Position numbers and translations under genes: made by a program. This document shows positions 12,094 to 24,143 of a DNA stretch of 64,000 bases, piece after piece; the first letter of the stretch is position 1, and each line of letters starts with the position of its first letter. The notes below the pieces were generated by a model. That model was not told the origin of the DNA, searched no databases, and saw only the letters and a program-made list of their open reading frames with translations. The DNA comes from Cordia subcordata. Lineage: Eukaryota > Streptophyta > Magnoliopsida > Boraginales > Cordiaceae. The stretch covers positions 6,311,501-6,375,500 of the forward strand of contig JAPTOF010000025.1 of the NCBI GenBank assembly GCA_028554755.1, given 5' to 3'.

Positions 12094-12573
12094 ATGGCAC
12101 CACCAGTTAACTATATCGTTGATTTGAAGCCCCCGAGACAAATGTATCGTATAGTAGTACGAGTGATACACCTATGGTTTATTACCAAAGGAATTGAAAT
12201 AATGAGGCTTGATATGCTGTTACTTGATGAACAGGTGTATACTTATTTTGTTGAACGAACTTCTTTGATATTTTGTAAGAATAATATGATTTGTTTATAA
12301 TGATCCTTATTTTGACTTATTTTATTCAGGGTGATATCATTCAAGCGTCTATCCGAAAAGATTTGATTCCCAAGTTTGAAAACAGGGTTCGGGAAGGAGA
12401 TTGTTATGTCGTAGTCAACTTCAGCCTATGGAATAACAATACCCGTTTTAGGATTACTCACCATCCTCAGCGTATTTTTTTCAACAACTACACTTCTATG
12501 AAACCTTCTATCATTAATATTGTGGCTAGAGAATATTACAATTTTGTTCCAATTCATGATATCTTAGAGTGTA

Positions 12574-12684
12574 GTTTGGAAGACTGTTACAGTTTAGGTT
12601 TGTTCATTATTTAATGATTATATCAATATTTGGAAGACTGTTACAGTTTAGGTTTGTTTATTATTTAATGATTATATCAATATT
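12574..12684 (+). repeat. 54-bp tandem duplication spanning an RPA splice donor
   Basis: The block starting TTTGGAAGACTGTTACAG occurs twice in tandem. Each copy ends its exon-like part with TTAG|GTTTG, so the 5' splice site of exon 2 is present twice. Confidence 0.85.
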
Positions 12685-14216
12685 ATACTTTTTTTTATAA
12701 TTTTTAATCCATTGTTGTTATTTTTACCAATATTTTTCTTGTGGGTTGTAAGATGTAATTGGCGAATTAGTCGGGGTTGGAGATGTAACTTATCATACTT
12801 ATGCAGAATTTTGTACGAAGAAACTTGATGTGGAGTTGCAGGACAACAAGTGGGTTTACAATATTTGTTCTTATTACAATATCTTTGTCTTCATATAATT
12901 TTAAAACAATTATATTTCTTTTTTCTTTTTTGTCCTTCTGCAGTGACTTGAGGATTAAATGTACACTATGGGGAGATTATGCAGACAAAGTTACAAACTA
13001 TTTGAGGAATCCTGAACCAGGCCCTGTTGTGATGGTTATTCTCATTGCAAAAATGAAGATATATCTAGGCTTTTTTTACTATGTTATTCTTTTTGTATTA
13101 TTTATTATGCAATGTATTATTTCAATTCATAACTGATTGATAAATATGGATTGTAGGGCATGTCACATTAGCCACCGCATTCAATGCTTCAACCGTACTT
13201 ATAAATCCAAACATTGAAGCTGCAGTTGAATTTAAAAAAGGGTACACAATGTGAATTTATTTATATTTCTTTTCTATTTGACTTATTACATCTAATGTTT
13301 ACTATTTTGTATCTCAAGCTGAAATTGGCTGAATTGGAATCTGCTCAGAGAATTAGCCATATGTCTTCGACATATTCAGGCCCATCTAATGATGTTTTTA
13401 ATGCTCCAAGCACGTTCAAGACTTTGGATGAACTAAAATCTGTAAATAAGGTATATTTTGATCTTTCTTTATTAATTGGTTGAAATACTTATGTGATTTT
13501 ATTTCTATTTGTAACAATCACTTAACGCTCACACTATTGATTTTAATAGGAAGGATTGCATGTCGTTATGGTTGAGGTGGTGACAATAGAAACCGACAAT
13601 GGTTGGTCCTATAATTCTTGCAAAAGTTGTCCAAAAAAGGTCATTAATCAGGGGGGAACGTTTTGGTGCGATAAATGTAAAACTCCATTGGAAGTTCCAT
13701 TGACAAGGTATTATTAGTAAAGTATACTCTTCATGCACATTGCAATTAACACTGATATATTGCATTTTTCAATTAATATTGATTGCAAACTTTGCTTTTT
13801 GATTTAGGTTTAGAATACAACTATTGGTTTCTGATCATACTAGGACTGCTTCATTTGTGTTGTTTGACAAACTAGCTAAGAAGTATATTAACCATTCCGC
13901 TAATGATCTCTTGGATAAATTGGTTAAGGTTAGTATGTTTTTTCGCTGTGCAAATGATTAGTAGAAATGACTTATTTGTATTTTATAACTTGGTCTAATT
14001 TCATTTGCTCTTGCACCATGTTTTTATAAAATAGGAGGGAGATGAGGATTCATTTCCCCGAGAGCTTGAATATTTGTTGATCGGAAAATGCTATTCCAAG
14101 TACACGTAACTAATTATAATATTGGGCGAAATAGAAGCAAATATACCATTGTGAATTTATCTGACAATGAGCAGCTGATTGATCAATGCATTGAGTACTA
14201 TGGAACAATGGAGGTG

Positions 14217-14217
<1 letters not shown>

Positions 14218-14247
<30 letters not shown>

Positions 14248-14248
14248 T
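14218..14248. repeat. TA/TG microsatellite
   Basis: A TA run followed by a TG run inside an intron of the RPA gene. Confidence 0.9.
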
Positions 14249-14707
14249 TATAGTTGGTACTTTCATAATTAACCATCTCTATTTTGACCAAATAATCATG
14301 TGAGTCGTGTTTGTTAAAGCTGAAGAATGATGTTGAGCACATTGCAATCATTGATGGTGGCCTTGAGTATGGTAGCAAGTACACTGGGAAAACTATTATT
14401 TCCAATAATGTAAGCTATAATTTTGACCAATCATTTCATGGCATTCTTTCTATTATGAAATATACAACTTTGTAGTTATAAAACTTATTCTTTGCACTAT
14501 GTAGGATTCCATGTCTTTTACTGGCGACAATGATATTGATGTATCTAGCACTACAAGTTCAACTCCCTTTAAGAGGACATCTTCAGATATGCTTCTACTA
14601 CTGGTGATTGCTCTACAACCTTGACAGACACCGTAAAACGTTCGAAAAGAATTATGATAGATGGTGTCAAGCCAGTCAAGTTGGAGGATGATTTGGAAGA
14701 CAATTAA

Positions 14708-17700
14708 GCTACAAGCCAAACAAATGAAATAATGTTTTGGGATAATTGAGCTACTTTAGTTTTATAGGAGTTCTAATTAAATTTTCAAGTATTGGATTTA
14801 TCAAGTTTTTTAATTGCACATGTTATGGTTTTTGATTTTCTTTGGATTGTTGTTTTGGATCATTATGCAATTTGGTTTACAACTCATTATTAATTATAAT
14901 TGTTAAATTAGAAAGTCAACCCATTATGAAAATAATAAAAGGCATGAGTAATATTTTGCTCCGCACACGTTTGGCAATAAAAATCACATAATATTTTGCA
15001 CATTTTATTTTTCAACGTTCAAGATCTGCTCGCAACCCAAATTGCATAGTTGAGTGCTTAAGGAGATGCTATAGTGAGTCATCACCCTTAAGGTATGGAT
15101 GGGATAATTATGTTAAACAGACTTGCGATTACTACTTGCGATGAGTTTGAAGTCTGAGGGCACGAATAATTTGGTTGACCTGTGTATCTCCAGATTTCCT
15201 CCAGTTCGTAGGGATGACTATCTGAAGAGGCGCTTCAAACTGACTTATGGCAGTGCATAGACAGACAATAAGCAGAAAGAATTTGAGTCAAAATGTGAAA
15301 CACATTGTGCCATCATTCATGCCAAAATTCATTGCTCTATTCTTGATGCTAATCCGCTATTATTCCACCCTTAATGACAAATAATATGTAACTAAAAAAC
15401 TCACCTTTTTTTATGTAATATATAGATTTATAAGCTCTTTTCAGGAGTGTAAAATTCAAAGGCCAAAATAACTTTGATTAGACCAACCGCCTTTGATGAG
15501 TTTAAAAGCTCAAAAATAACTTATGAGTTGCTCTAACCAAAAAAATCCGCTTGGGCCATGTGAGAATGTTTGGCTTTTCATTTAGTTATTATTTAAGACG
15601 TAAAACACAATTGGTAGAATTTGATTGCTGAATTTTTCCACAGAGTCCGATCCCTACTTATTTAACTATTACGTGTTAATATCAAACCTGTATTTTACAA
15701 ATTTCTTAGGGCTATTCTTTTACAGGTCCTTGAATTATAGTATGCGAGATATTTTTATTCTTAAATCATCAAAGTGAGTCTTTTGGTTTATAAACTATTA
15801 ATTGTTAAGCCCTCTTCTCTAATATGTGTTGGTATGCTGTGTGTCTTTTCTTCACTTTTTTCATATATATTAGTTACACCATTCACTACCACATGTCGCG
15901 TAAATAAAAGCATTGCCTTATAATTGCCACGTGTCCATTTAAATTTATATGTAAAAATTTCAATCGCAATCTTTGGTGAGTGATTTTTTCGCTTTATTTT
16001 AGGTTCATTTCCTGTGATTTATTAATTTTCCATAATACCTACGAATTTCAGCCAATTTTGTCTTTGCAATCACGGACGAATGGAGATATGTATAGTAACT
16101 CCACAATTTCGTTGATAAATAAAACGAATCATTATTAAAAATATTGTAATACTGTAATTTACTTTAAAAAAAAAAGATCTACTGAAGCTATTTAAGGTAA
16201 CACGAAAATTACAATTATATTAAAATGGTAGATTTTCTAAACATTTGCTTTCCACATTCAAATTTTATATAAGATATGTTTTACATCTAAGTTTCGTAGA
16301 GCAATGCCAATACATTTATATATCATTTTAATTTTTTTTCTTTTCAGCTATCATTCTTTTACTGGAACGACAGGATTGTTCCAGTTCCATTTTGCATCAA
16401 CAATTTTTTAATTTCATCGATTAATCTAAAGGTACGTCTCAAGCTGTCATATACTTTTTATCTTTAAATACATATATGATTGTGATGTGTGTTCATATTA
16501 ATTCTTTTATTGGGTAATTGAGTATAGTTTTGCTGGACAGATTTTGTATATCTATATTTACATGACTTTATCATTTTTCATTACTTTGTTTTGTGAAAAG
16601 AAATTTCTTTTTTCTTTCCAATACACTTTGATAATTAATTAGAAACCCAATGACTATTATACCAAATACGCACTCAATGTTTAACCCAAAAACTGAATAA
16701 CAAAAAGGGTGTGAGAATTTTAATTTGTTTGGCATTTAATGCCTCCAAATGGTATTTTTCATCTTGATAGATGATTGATGTGGCTGCTTACAACCAATAT
16801 AAAAGAATATTTCATACATTCTTTTTTTTTTTTTTGGCTAAAAGATTGTTTATTATATTTTTTGAACTTAATATAGTTTCTTTTCCTAATGTGACATGTC
16901 ATCTAAATTAAATGTGTCATTACAGGAGAAAGGACTTTGTTGTTTTTGGTAAGAGAGTGTTTATTATTGAATTTAATTTTTTTTTTGGCAAATGAGTGTT
17001 TATTATATTATTTGATCGGTCAGCTATACTAATCTACAAAACTTCAAAAATTGGGTACAATAATTTTGACTATTTAGGGTTTGCACTTTTATTTTTTGGG
17101 TACAGTAAATTTAACTTATTATTTTTTGAACAATATGAAGTACAAAAATAATATTGTTGTCTATAAAACTGTATAATATGAAATTTATATTGCTGTCTAT
17201 AAATTGTAAAAGCAAACATTAATTTTCATATTTTCATCTTGACCAAAAATGTTTTGAAAGTGCGCCCTTGCAAATTACAGCATATTCATCAATTGGGCCC
17301 CGACATAAATCTGCTGAAAATCTTATATTTGATTTCCTTTCTTATATTTCTATTTTTTATATACTATCTTTTGAAGGTCCTTTATCTTCTTTGATAGTGT
17401 AGCATAGGGGTGAACATAAAAATAGAAATGTGTTTCAGAGCATTAAATGAGGTTCAATTGTTCTGTTTGTACTTTTTAATTATTTTTATTCGTAATACAA
17501 TATTAAATTAAATAAATTTTTTCCCTTTGGTTTGGCTGACTGTTTTTTGTGAGAAATCTTATGTGACATATTAAAGTCATTTTTTTTAATTTGATGATAT
17601 GTTTCTTTTTTTTTTCTTTTTATATTGCATCCTAAGTGTAAAAGTATATCAAATTTTGACAACATCAATCTTATAGGATTATCTTTTATTTTGAATTTAA

Positions 17701-17758
17701 CTTTAACTTTCAATTATTTTAACTATATGAAAATGTTAATTCTCAGGGAACGTTTTCT
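14708..17758 (+). other. Helitron inter-gene spacer
   Basis: No gene was recognised. It includes the second leader copy at 16505-17056. AT-rich, with T-rich and A-rich tracts; no RNA gene was seen. Confidence 0.5.
16505..17056 (+). repeat. duplicated leader, copy 2 (upstream of Rep-helicase gene)
   Basis: Same orientation and order as 10753-11317. Differences are a few substitutions and short indels in poly-T tracts. It ends about 0.7 kb upstream of the Rep-helicase start, mirroring the spacing of copy 1 to the RPA gene. Confidence 0.9.
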
Positions 17759-20700
17759 ATGGAACATTCTGATAAAAAAAAGAATGCACGTGCCTTTAGA
17801 AAAGATGTGCTACCAATGAGACGGGATAAAGGTTTGACTTATACATTTTATTTTATTTTCTATTTTTTTTTGTATATCACTTTATTTGAAATTGTACTAA
17901 CTTCGTTTATCTCAAATTTATTTAGGAAAGTCAAAATTGCAAAACTCATATGCCTGTAGTACTCCCAACGCTGATGTTCATTCCAACCCATTTTCAGATT
18001 TAACTAATACTCAAATGAACCGTCTAATCAATTTGAAAGGAGCGAGTTAGACCTGACACCCAAAACAACGCAAAATAATTGTCAAGTTATTTCAAATTTG
18101 TTTTTCCAATCTGACATCTTGGATACTCCTTCTGCATGTACGGATATTAAAAATGTTAATTGTGAATCTAATCCGTCTCACGACCACAAACTTGCTTGAT
18201 CTACAAGAAAGGACATTATGCATGCAAAACGTATAAGAGGTCATTTGTCTTATATTATTCCTGAAAAACATTTTTTTTACACAAATTCTTTTTTTTTATT
18301 GCTCCACATATTTCTTATTATCATTTTTTTAATTCTCAGGATCAACATCTGATGTGGGACGTTTTTCGAGATCTATATTACATGATCAATCTAGAAAAAA
18401 CAAACTGTTCAACAAGAGTAATATTTCGAGTTACAGTGGCTCTATAACAGTTAGCGGGTTCTTTAATTGTCGATTGTTAGACAAGGAAAATAACAATACT
18501 TGTTTGGGGTCAAAAAGTGTTGTCGAAAAGGCGCGACCTAAAAGGCCACAACTTGCTGATATATCTAATTGTGGAGTAAATCTTTCTAATGATTTTTCTA
18601 ATTTTGAACAAAATGATGGCGTCATTAACCGGATGCAGAATTCGAAGCCACGTCCTTTATCATGTGATTCAACATCAAATGGTAGTTTTCTAACCCATCA
18701 ACAAAATGCAACTACTTTTCAACAATCTATTTGTGAGTTGAGTTCTATTATCAATGATTCAGATTATAATACCCATACTATAGAAGGAGGTATATTGAAA
18801 ATTTTTAATTTTATAATTAAATTATTGATTATTGATTATTGATAATATTATCACTTCCATATCAATTAATTATTTATCTAAAATTTTTATATTTTTTCAT
18901 AAAGTTTTGTTCGAAATGCATATTCTCCTGAAGTAAATGATAATAGAATTCAAAGTGAAGATGACACATACACAGGTATAATTGTATTCTTAGATTTCTT
19001 TTAATAACATACTAACTATTTTCAATGTAGACGTGAAATCTATCTTTCACACTTTCATCTAATCATATTTTTTTCTAACTGTTGTCACATAGGTATTCGA
19101 TACAGAAGTAATGGTTTGTGAACGTAAGTTATAAGTAATGTGTTATTAATGTCATTTTGTGATGTTATAATGGACATTATAGATACACCTCTTATAAATT
19201 ATAACTTTATTTTTTAATTGTTTTGTTACATAGAATATGCTAACATAGGGGATCCTGTTTATCAATGTCAACATTGTGGTGCCAACATGTGGTATAGTGA
19301 AAGGATTGGGAAAGATAAAAAACCCAAAAATCCAGAATTTTCCTTGTGTTGTTCAATGGAAAGGTTCAACTACCTTTTCTAAATGATCCACCAGAATTCT
19401 TAAAGTCCCTACTAATCACAAAGGATCATCCATTGAGTAAACATTTTATAGAAAATATTTGTGCTTATAATATGATGTTTTCGTTCACTTCAATGGGCGG
19501 TCGAATTGATACACCAATTAATCAAAGACAGGGACCTTATGTTTTCAGATTGCATGGTTAGAATTACCATCGAATAGGAAGTTTGCTTCCTTCTGATGGA
19601 TCACCACCGAAGTTTGCTCAATTGTACATTCAGGATACCAATAATGAACTTTTGAATAGATTGAATGCAATGAGGTAAACATCTCAAAATTACAAACATT
19701 GATTAAATAATAAATATATTTAACATAATGTTATTGATGGTTATTATATCAGTTCATAACGTTCGTTTTAATTTTGCAGTCACACTAGGGTCGATGGATC
19801 ATTTGAAATGGAAATTGTTCAAAATCTGAAGACAATGTTTGATGAACATAACCTTATAGCATAGTCTTTTCGTATGGCACGGGATAGGTTCCAATCAAAT
19901 CAAAATCAATCACTGAAGCTGAAGTTGATTGGAAAGCAAACTAAGGATGGCAGAACGTACAATCTTCCTTCCGCCAACGAAGTGGCTGCATTAATTGTGG
20001 GTGATGTTGGAGAATTGGACAAAAAATGGGATATTATTGTTGAGACATGTGCTGGGCATTTGAAACGTATTAATGAATTACATCCTTTATACTTGCCAAT
20101 GCAATATCCTATTTTGTTTCCTTATGGTGAAGATGGTTACAATGTTGATGTGTTACATAGGAATTGCGAACCAGACTCCAAAAAGAGGGTTAGACTCACT
20201 ATTCAGGAGTTTTTGGCTTTTAGGCTTCAGATGCAAGATCATGAATCACCAACCATTTTATTTGGCGAGCGTTTGTTGCAACAATTTAGTGTTGACGGGT
20301 ACACGATGATGGAGAGTGAGCATATGACTTTTTTTAGAACCCATCAACCACAGTTTAGAACTGAATGTTACAAAGGTTTAACAGATGCGATCTCTTGAGG
20401 AGAAACGTCCCCTGCTTCCATTGGAAAACGGTTATTCTACCATCTTCATTTACTGGTGGAGCATGTTATATGGTGCAAAAGTATCAAGATGCAATGGCAA
20501 TTTGCAAATGGGCTAGATATCCAAATTGGTTCATAACATTTACTTGTAACCCAAACTGGCCTAAAATAAAAATAGTTGTTTCGAAAGTGGGACTACAACC
20601 GGCTAATCAACCAGAAATTATTTCTAGAGTATTCAAAGTAAAGGTTGACCAATTTCTACATGACCTGACTAAAAATAAAATCCTCGGACTAGTTCAAGCA

Positions 20701-23700
20701 AGTCAGTTTCAATAATGTTATTTCAGAATGCATTATTCATTTGTTTTTTAATTTAAATTTACATTGTTGATGAATTTCAATTTTTTTTTATTCTAGTGGT
20801 GTATCCTATAGAGTTTCAAAAGAGATGTCTACCCCATGTTCATATTCTACTATTCATGGCCCCAGAAGCTAAATGTCCTTCAATAGAGTCAATTGACAAT
20901 GTCATATGTGCTGAGATACCAAACAAGGAAAAGAATCCAGAACTATATGAAGCTGTCCAAAATTTTATGATTCATGGTCCATTTGGTACTGCAAATATGA
21001 ATTCTCCATGTATAGTTGACAACAGGTGTTCAAAGCATTATCCCAGAAGTTTTGTGGAAAAAACAATAGCAAATGATCAAGGTTATCCAATATATAGGAG
21101 AAGGAACGATGGTAGAACTGTAAAGAAGGGTGATTTGTTGCTTGATAACCGATATGTCATTCCATACAACGCAAGATTGTTGGTTAAATATCAAGCTCAT
21201 ATCAACATTAAATGGTGCAACAAATCTCGATCCATCAAGTATTTGTTCAAGTACGTCAACAAAGGTCATGATTGTACCACAACAACACTATTCCAACAAT
21301 CAACCGATGATAACGATGTTTAGGCCGACGAAATCAAAATGTACTATGATTGTAGGTACATTTCTCCATGTGAAGCAGTGTGGAGAATCTTTCAATTTGA
21401 AATTACTATGTGGGACCCAGCTGTTGAAAGATTGAGTTTACATCTTGAAGATGAACAACAAGTTATTTTTAAAGACGATGATTCAATTGATGTTGTTGTT
21501 AAGAAACCATCGATTGCAGAATCAAAATTTAAACAATGGATGAAATGCAACCAGATGTATCCTCAAGCTAGATCATTAACTTATGCAGAATTTCCATCCA
21601 AGTTCATGTGGAATAGAGATAACCGTATATGAAAGCCCAGGAAGCAAGGCTTTGCAATTGGGAGATTGATATATGTACACCCCAGCTCTGGAGAATTGTA
21701 TTACATGCGGATTTTGTTAAACGTCATCAAAGGTTGCACATCTTTTCATGATATTCGTACTGCTGATGGAGTTGTTTATCCCACTTACAGAGAAGCATGC
21801 TATGCACTTGGCCTGATAGATGATGACAAAGAATATATCAAAGCAATCATTGAAGCATTATTGTGGGGGTCAGGAAATGAATTACGAAATATGTTTTGCT
21901 CATTGTTAATTTCCAATTCACTATCTAGTCCAGAACGTGTGTAGGCCAGTACTTGGAGCATCTTAAGTGAAGACATGTTATACAAACAACGCAGACTTCT
22001 GAAGTACGATGGTAATTAATTTGTAACTTATATTACCTTATGTATATTGCTAATACTATTTCCTGTTTCCTATTATATCAATTATTTTTGTACAATTTCT
22101 TACAGTAGATATTTTATATAAAAATTACTAAAATTGGATGATAATTATTATGTAGATTTGCAGCTAGACGATGATCAGTTGAAGAATCTCACTCTCTGTG
22201 AACTTGAAAATATATTGAGGAACAACGGAAGAAGTTTAAAAGATTATCCTCCACTTCCATTTCCATCAGATATTAATGTGGCGCAATTTCGAAACAAATT
22301 GGTCCAAGATGAGCTTAGTTATGACAGGGCAGCTCTTACAAAACAACATTCTGAATTACTTGGCAGCTTAAATGCTGATCAGAAAAAAATTTATGAAACT
22401 TTGTTGCATGCAATTACAAAGGGTGACGGAGTTGTGTTCTTCATTTATGGCCATGGAGAAACTGGAAAAACTCATCTTTGGAAGACGTTGACTTCGGATT
22501 TGCGTTCACAAGGTGAGATTATTCTTACTGTTTCTTCAAGTGGGATAGCTTCGTTATTGATACCTGGCGATTGCACAGCCCATTCACGTTTTGATATTCC
22601 ATTGTGTTTAAATGAGGATTCAACATGTAATATTAGGCAAGGGAGTGACTTGGTGGATCTGTTGATAAAGGCAAAGGCTATTATTTGGGATGGAGCGCCT
22701 ATGGTTAATCGATATTGTTTTGAAGCACTTGATAGAAGTCTTAAAGATGTACTTCAGTTTTCAAATCCTAATAGTCCAAATCTACCCTTTGGAGAAAAAG
22801 TTGTCATTTTTGGAGGGGACTTTAGACAAATACTACCTGTCATACCAAAAGGAAGCAGAGCTGATATCGTAAATGCTTCTTTATGCTCATCCTATCTTTG
22901 GGAACATTGCCAAGTATTGCGTCTTTCAAGAAACATGAGATTGCTAGCATGCCCTTTTGATGAAGATGCTACAGATTTGAAATTGTTTTCAAAATGGATA
23001 TTAAGTGTTGGGGATGGCTTCACACCCGGTTATACTGATGATGATATGGTGATTCAAATTCCTGATGATCTTTTAATCAAAGAGTTTATGGATCCTTTGG
23101 CTACAATCGTTCAAAACACATACCCTGATCTGTTGGAGAAATACAAGGATGCAAAATATCTTCAAGATCGAGCCATTCTAGTTCCAACACTTGAAGTTGT
23201 TGAAAGGATCAATAATTTCATTCTTTCAATGATACCAAGTGAAGAACATATCTATCTGAGTTCAGACAGTGTTTGCAAAGCTGATGGGACTGATGATAGC
23301 CATCAAGATTTGATTACTCTAGATTTCTTGAATAGTATCAAGTACTCTGGCTTGCCAAATCATGTTTTAAAGATCAAAATTGGTGTACCTGTTATGTTGG
23401 TAAGAAATGTAGATCAAAGTGGTGGTTTATGCAATGGCACAAGGTTGGTTATAACACAATTGGGTAAGCATGTACTCGAGGCGAAAATTATGAGTGGCTC
23501 TAAATCTGGAGAAAAAGTTTTCGTTCCAAGAATGGTACTAACTCCATCAGATTCTAATTTGCCATTCAAGTTGCAAAGACGCCAATTCCTAGTCGTTGTA
23601 TCATATGCAATGACAATCAACAAAAGTCAAGGACAATCACTGTCAAATGTTGGATTGTACTTGCCCCAATCCGTATTCATGCATGGACAATTATATGTTG

Positions 23701-23858
23701 CTATTTCAAGGGTTACAAACAAAAAATGTCTAAAAATTCTAATTCATGATAATGAAGGTGTCCCCTCAAACAAAACAGAAAATGTTGTATTCCTGGAAAT
23801 TTTTCAATTAAATTTTGTTGTTTTTTTCTTTCATTTATATTACTTCATTCTTTTATAA
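17759..23858 (+). pseudogene. Helitron Rep (HUH endonuclease) plus PIF1-like helicase, multiply disrupted
   Basis: N-terminal exons at 17759 and about 18342-18790 are Ser/Asn-rich. A Cys-rich motif (YQCQHCG) follows at about 19260 with a frameshift near 19345. The Rep core carries an HVH motif at 20835-20843 and two tyrosines four residues apart at 21240 and 21252, as in Y2-type Helitron Reps. An intron at about 20702-20796 joins in frame. The helicase frame 22134-23858 (574 aa) has Walker A GHGETGKT at 22449-22472, GGDFRQILPV and the C-terminal NKSQGQS and YVAISRV motifs. In-frame stops lie at 19559, 19862, 21321, 21630 and 21942; a frameshift lies near 20396. The acidic pair usual in Walker B is changed to Asp-Gly (GGA at 22692). 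If intact it would nick, unwind and transfer the element strand in the nucleus. Confidence 0.9.
22134..23858 (+). pseudogene. helicase domain, longest intact frame of the Helitron transposase
   Basis: An uninterrupted 574-codon frame covers the complete PIF1-like helicase part, upstream of which the Rep part is broken. The last ~25 codons are hydrophobic and unlike the family end, suggesting that the native stop was lost. Walker A has Glu where Gly is usual, and Walker B has Gly where Glu is usual, so ATP hydrolysis is unlikely even if translated. Confidence 0.8.
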
Positions 23859-23954
23859 CATCTTTCAATTAATAGCACACTGTATTATTTGTTTCAAATG
23901 TTTAGATTGTTAAAAAACTAAATGATTTTAATATATCATCTTACTTATGAACAT

Positions 23955-23983
23955 CCCGTGCAATTGCACAGGTGACATACTAA
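23955..23983 (+). other. Helitron 3' terminal hairpin and CTAA end
   Basis: The 12-bp palindrome GTGCAATTGCAC (23958-23969) is extended by CC/GG pairs after one mismatch, and is followed after 7 nt by CTAA. This is the usual replication-termination structure of Helitrons. Confidence 0.95.
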
Positions 23984-24143
23984 TAAGATAAAATGGTAGA
24001 GGAGATAAACATTAAAGCCTGAATTCTCAACTCACCTAAAAGAATACCCTCCGTCGTCACTAGCAACCCTTCTACCATAGAAAGGGTCCAAGGCTCGTCC
24101 TATAGAAAAACTTGAATCTTATTTGTAGATTCGACCCTCTACA
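23984..24143 (+). repeat. LTR-like dispersed repeat, copy C, right part
   Basis: Continues copy C after the Helitron. It aligns with copy A from TAAAACTGTAGAGG through CCCTCTAC at 6205-6316. Confidence 0.8.

Larger units (their letters stand above)
12094..14707 (+). pseudogene. Helitron RPA70-like ssDNA-binding protein gene, about 11 exons, disrupted
   Basis: Exons read from splice signals: 12094-12234, 12330-12597, 12753-12849, 12944-13068, 13157-13241, 13319-13450, 13550-13707, 13808-13928, 14035-14213, 14320-14409 and 14505-14707 (TAA). The product resembles the large subunit of replication protein A: OB-fold segments in the first exons and a C-terminal zinc-binding segment (C-x2-C-x12-C-x2-C) in the exon at 13550. 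Plant Helitrons commonly carry such a gene, presumably to coat ssDNA during rolling-circle replication. Defects: the exon ending 13068 is followed by GC instead of GT, the join of 13241 to 13319 is out of phase, and an indel near 14095 shifts frame. Exon edges are inferred and not backed by transcripts. Confidence 0.8.
9180..23983 (+). mobile_element. Helitron (rolling-circle DNA transposon), 14.8 kb, both ends present
   Basis: The 5' end is TC at 9180 (TCTATACTATAGTATAAAGC) and the 3' end is CTAA at 23980-23983, with a GC-rich palindromic hairpin at 23955-23972 just before it. Flanks are A at 9179 and T at 23984, matching the Helitron preference for A|T insertion without target duplication. 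The interrupted repeat rejoins across it. Inside are an RPA70-like gene and a Rep/PIF1-helicase gene in the same orientation, the plant Helitron layout. Both genes are broken, so the copy is not autonomous. Confidence 0.95.

Noticed and set aside
12094..14707. RPA-like gene as a host gene
   Set aside because: It lies within the Helitron ends, next to Rep-helicase, and has frameshifts; such genes are normal Helitron cargo.
22690..23623. Short overlapping frames inside the helicase region
   Set aside because: Shadows of the 574-codon helicase frame.
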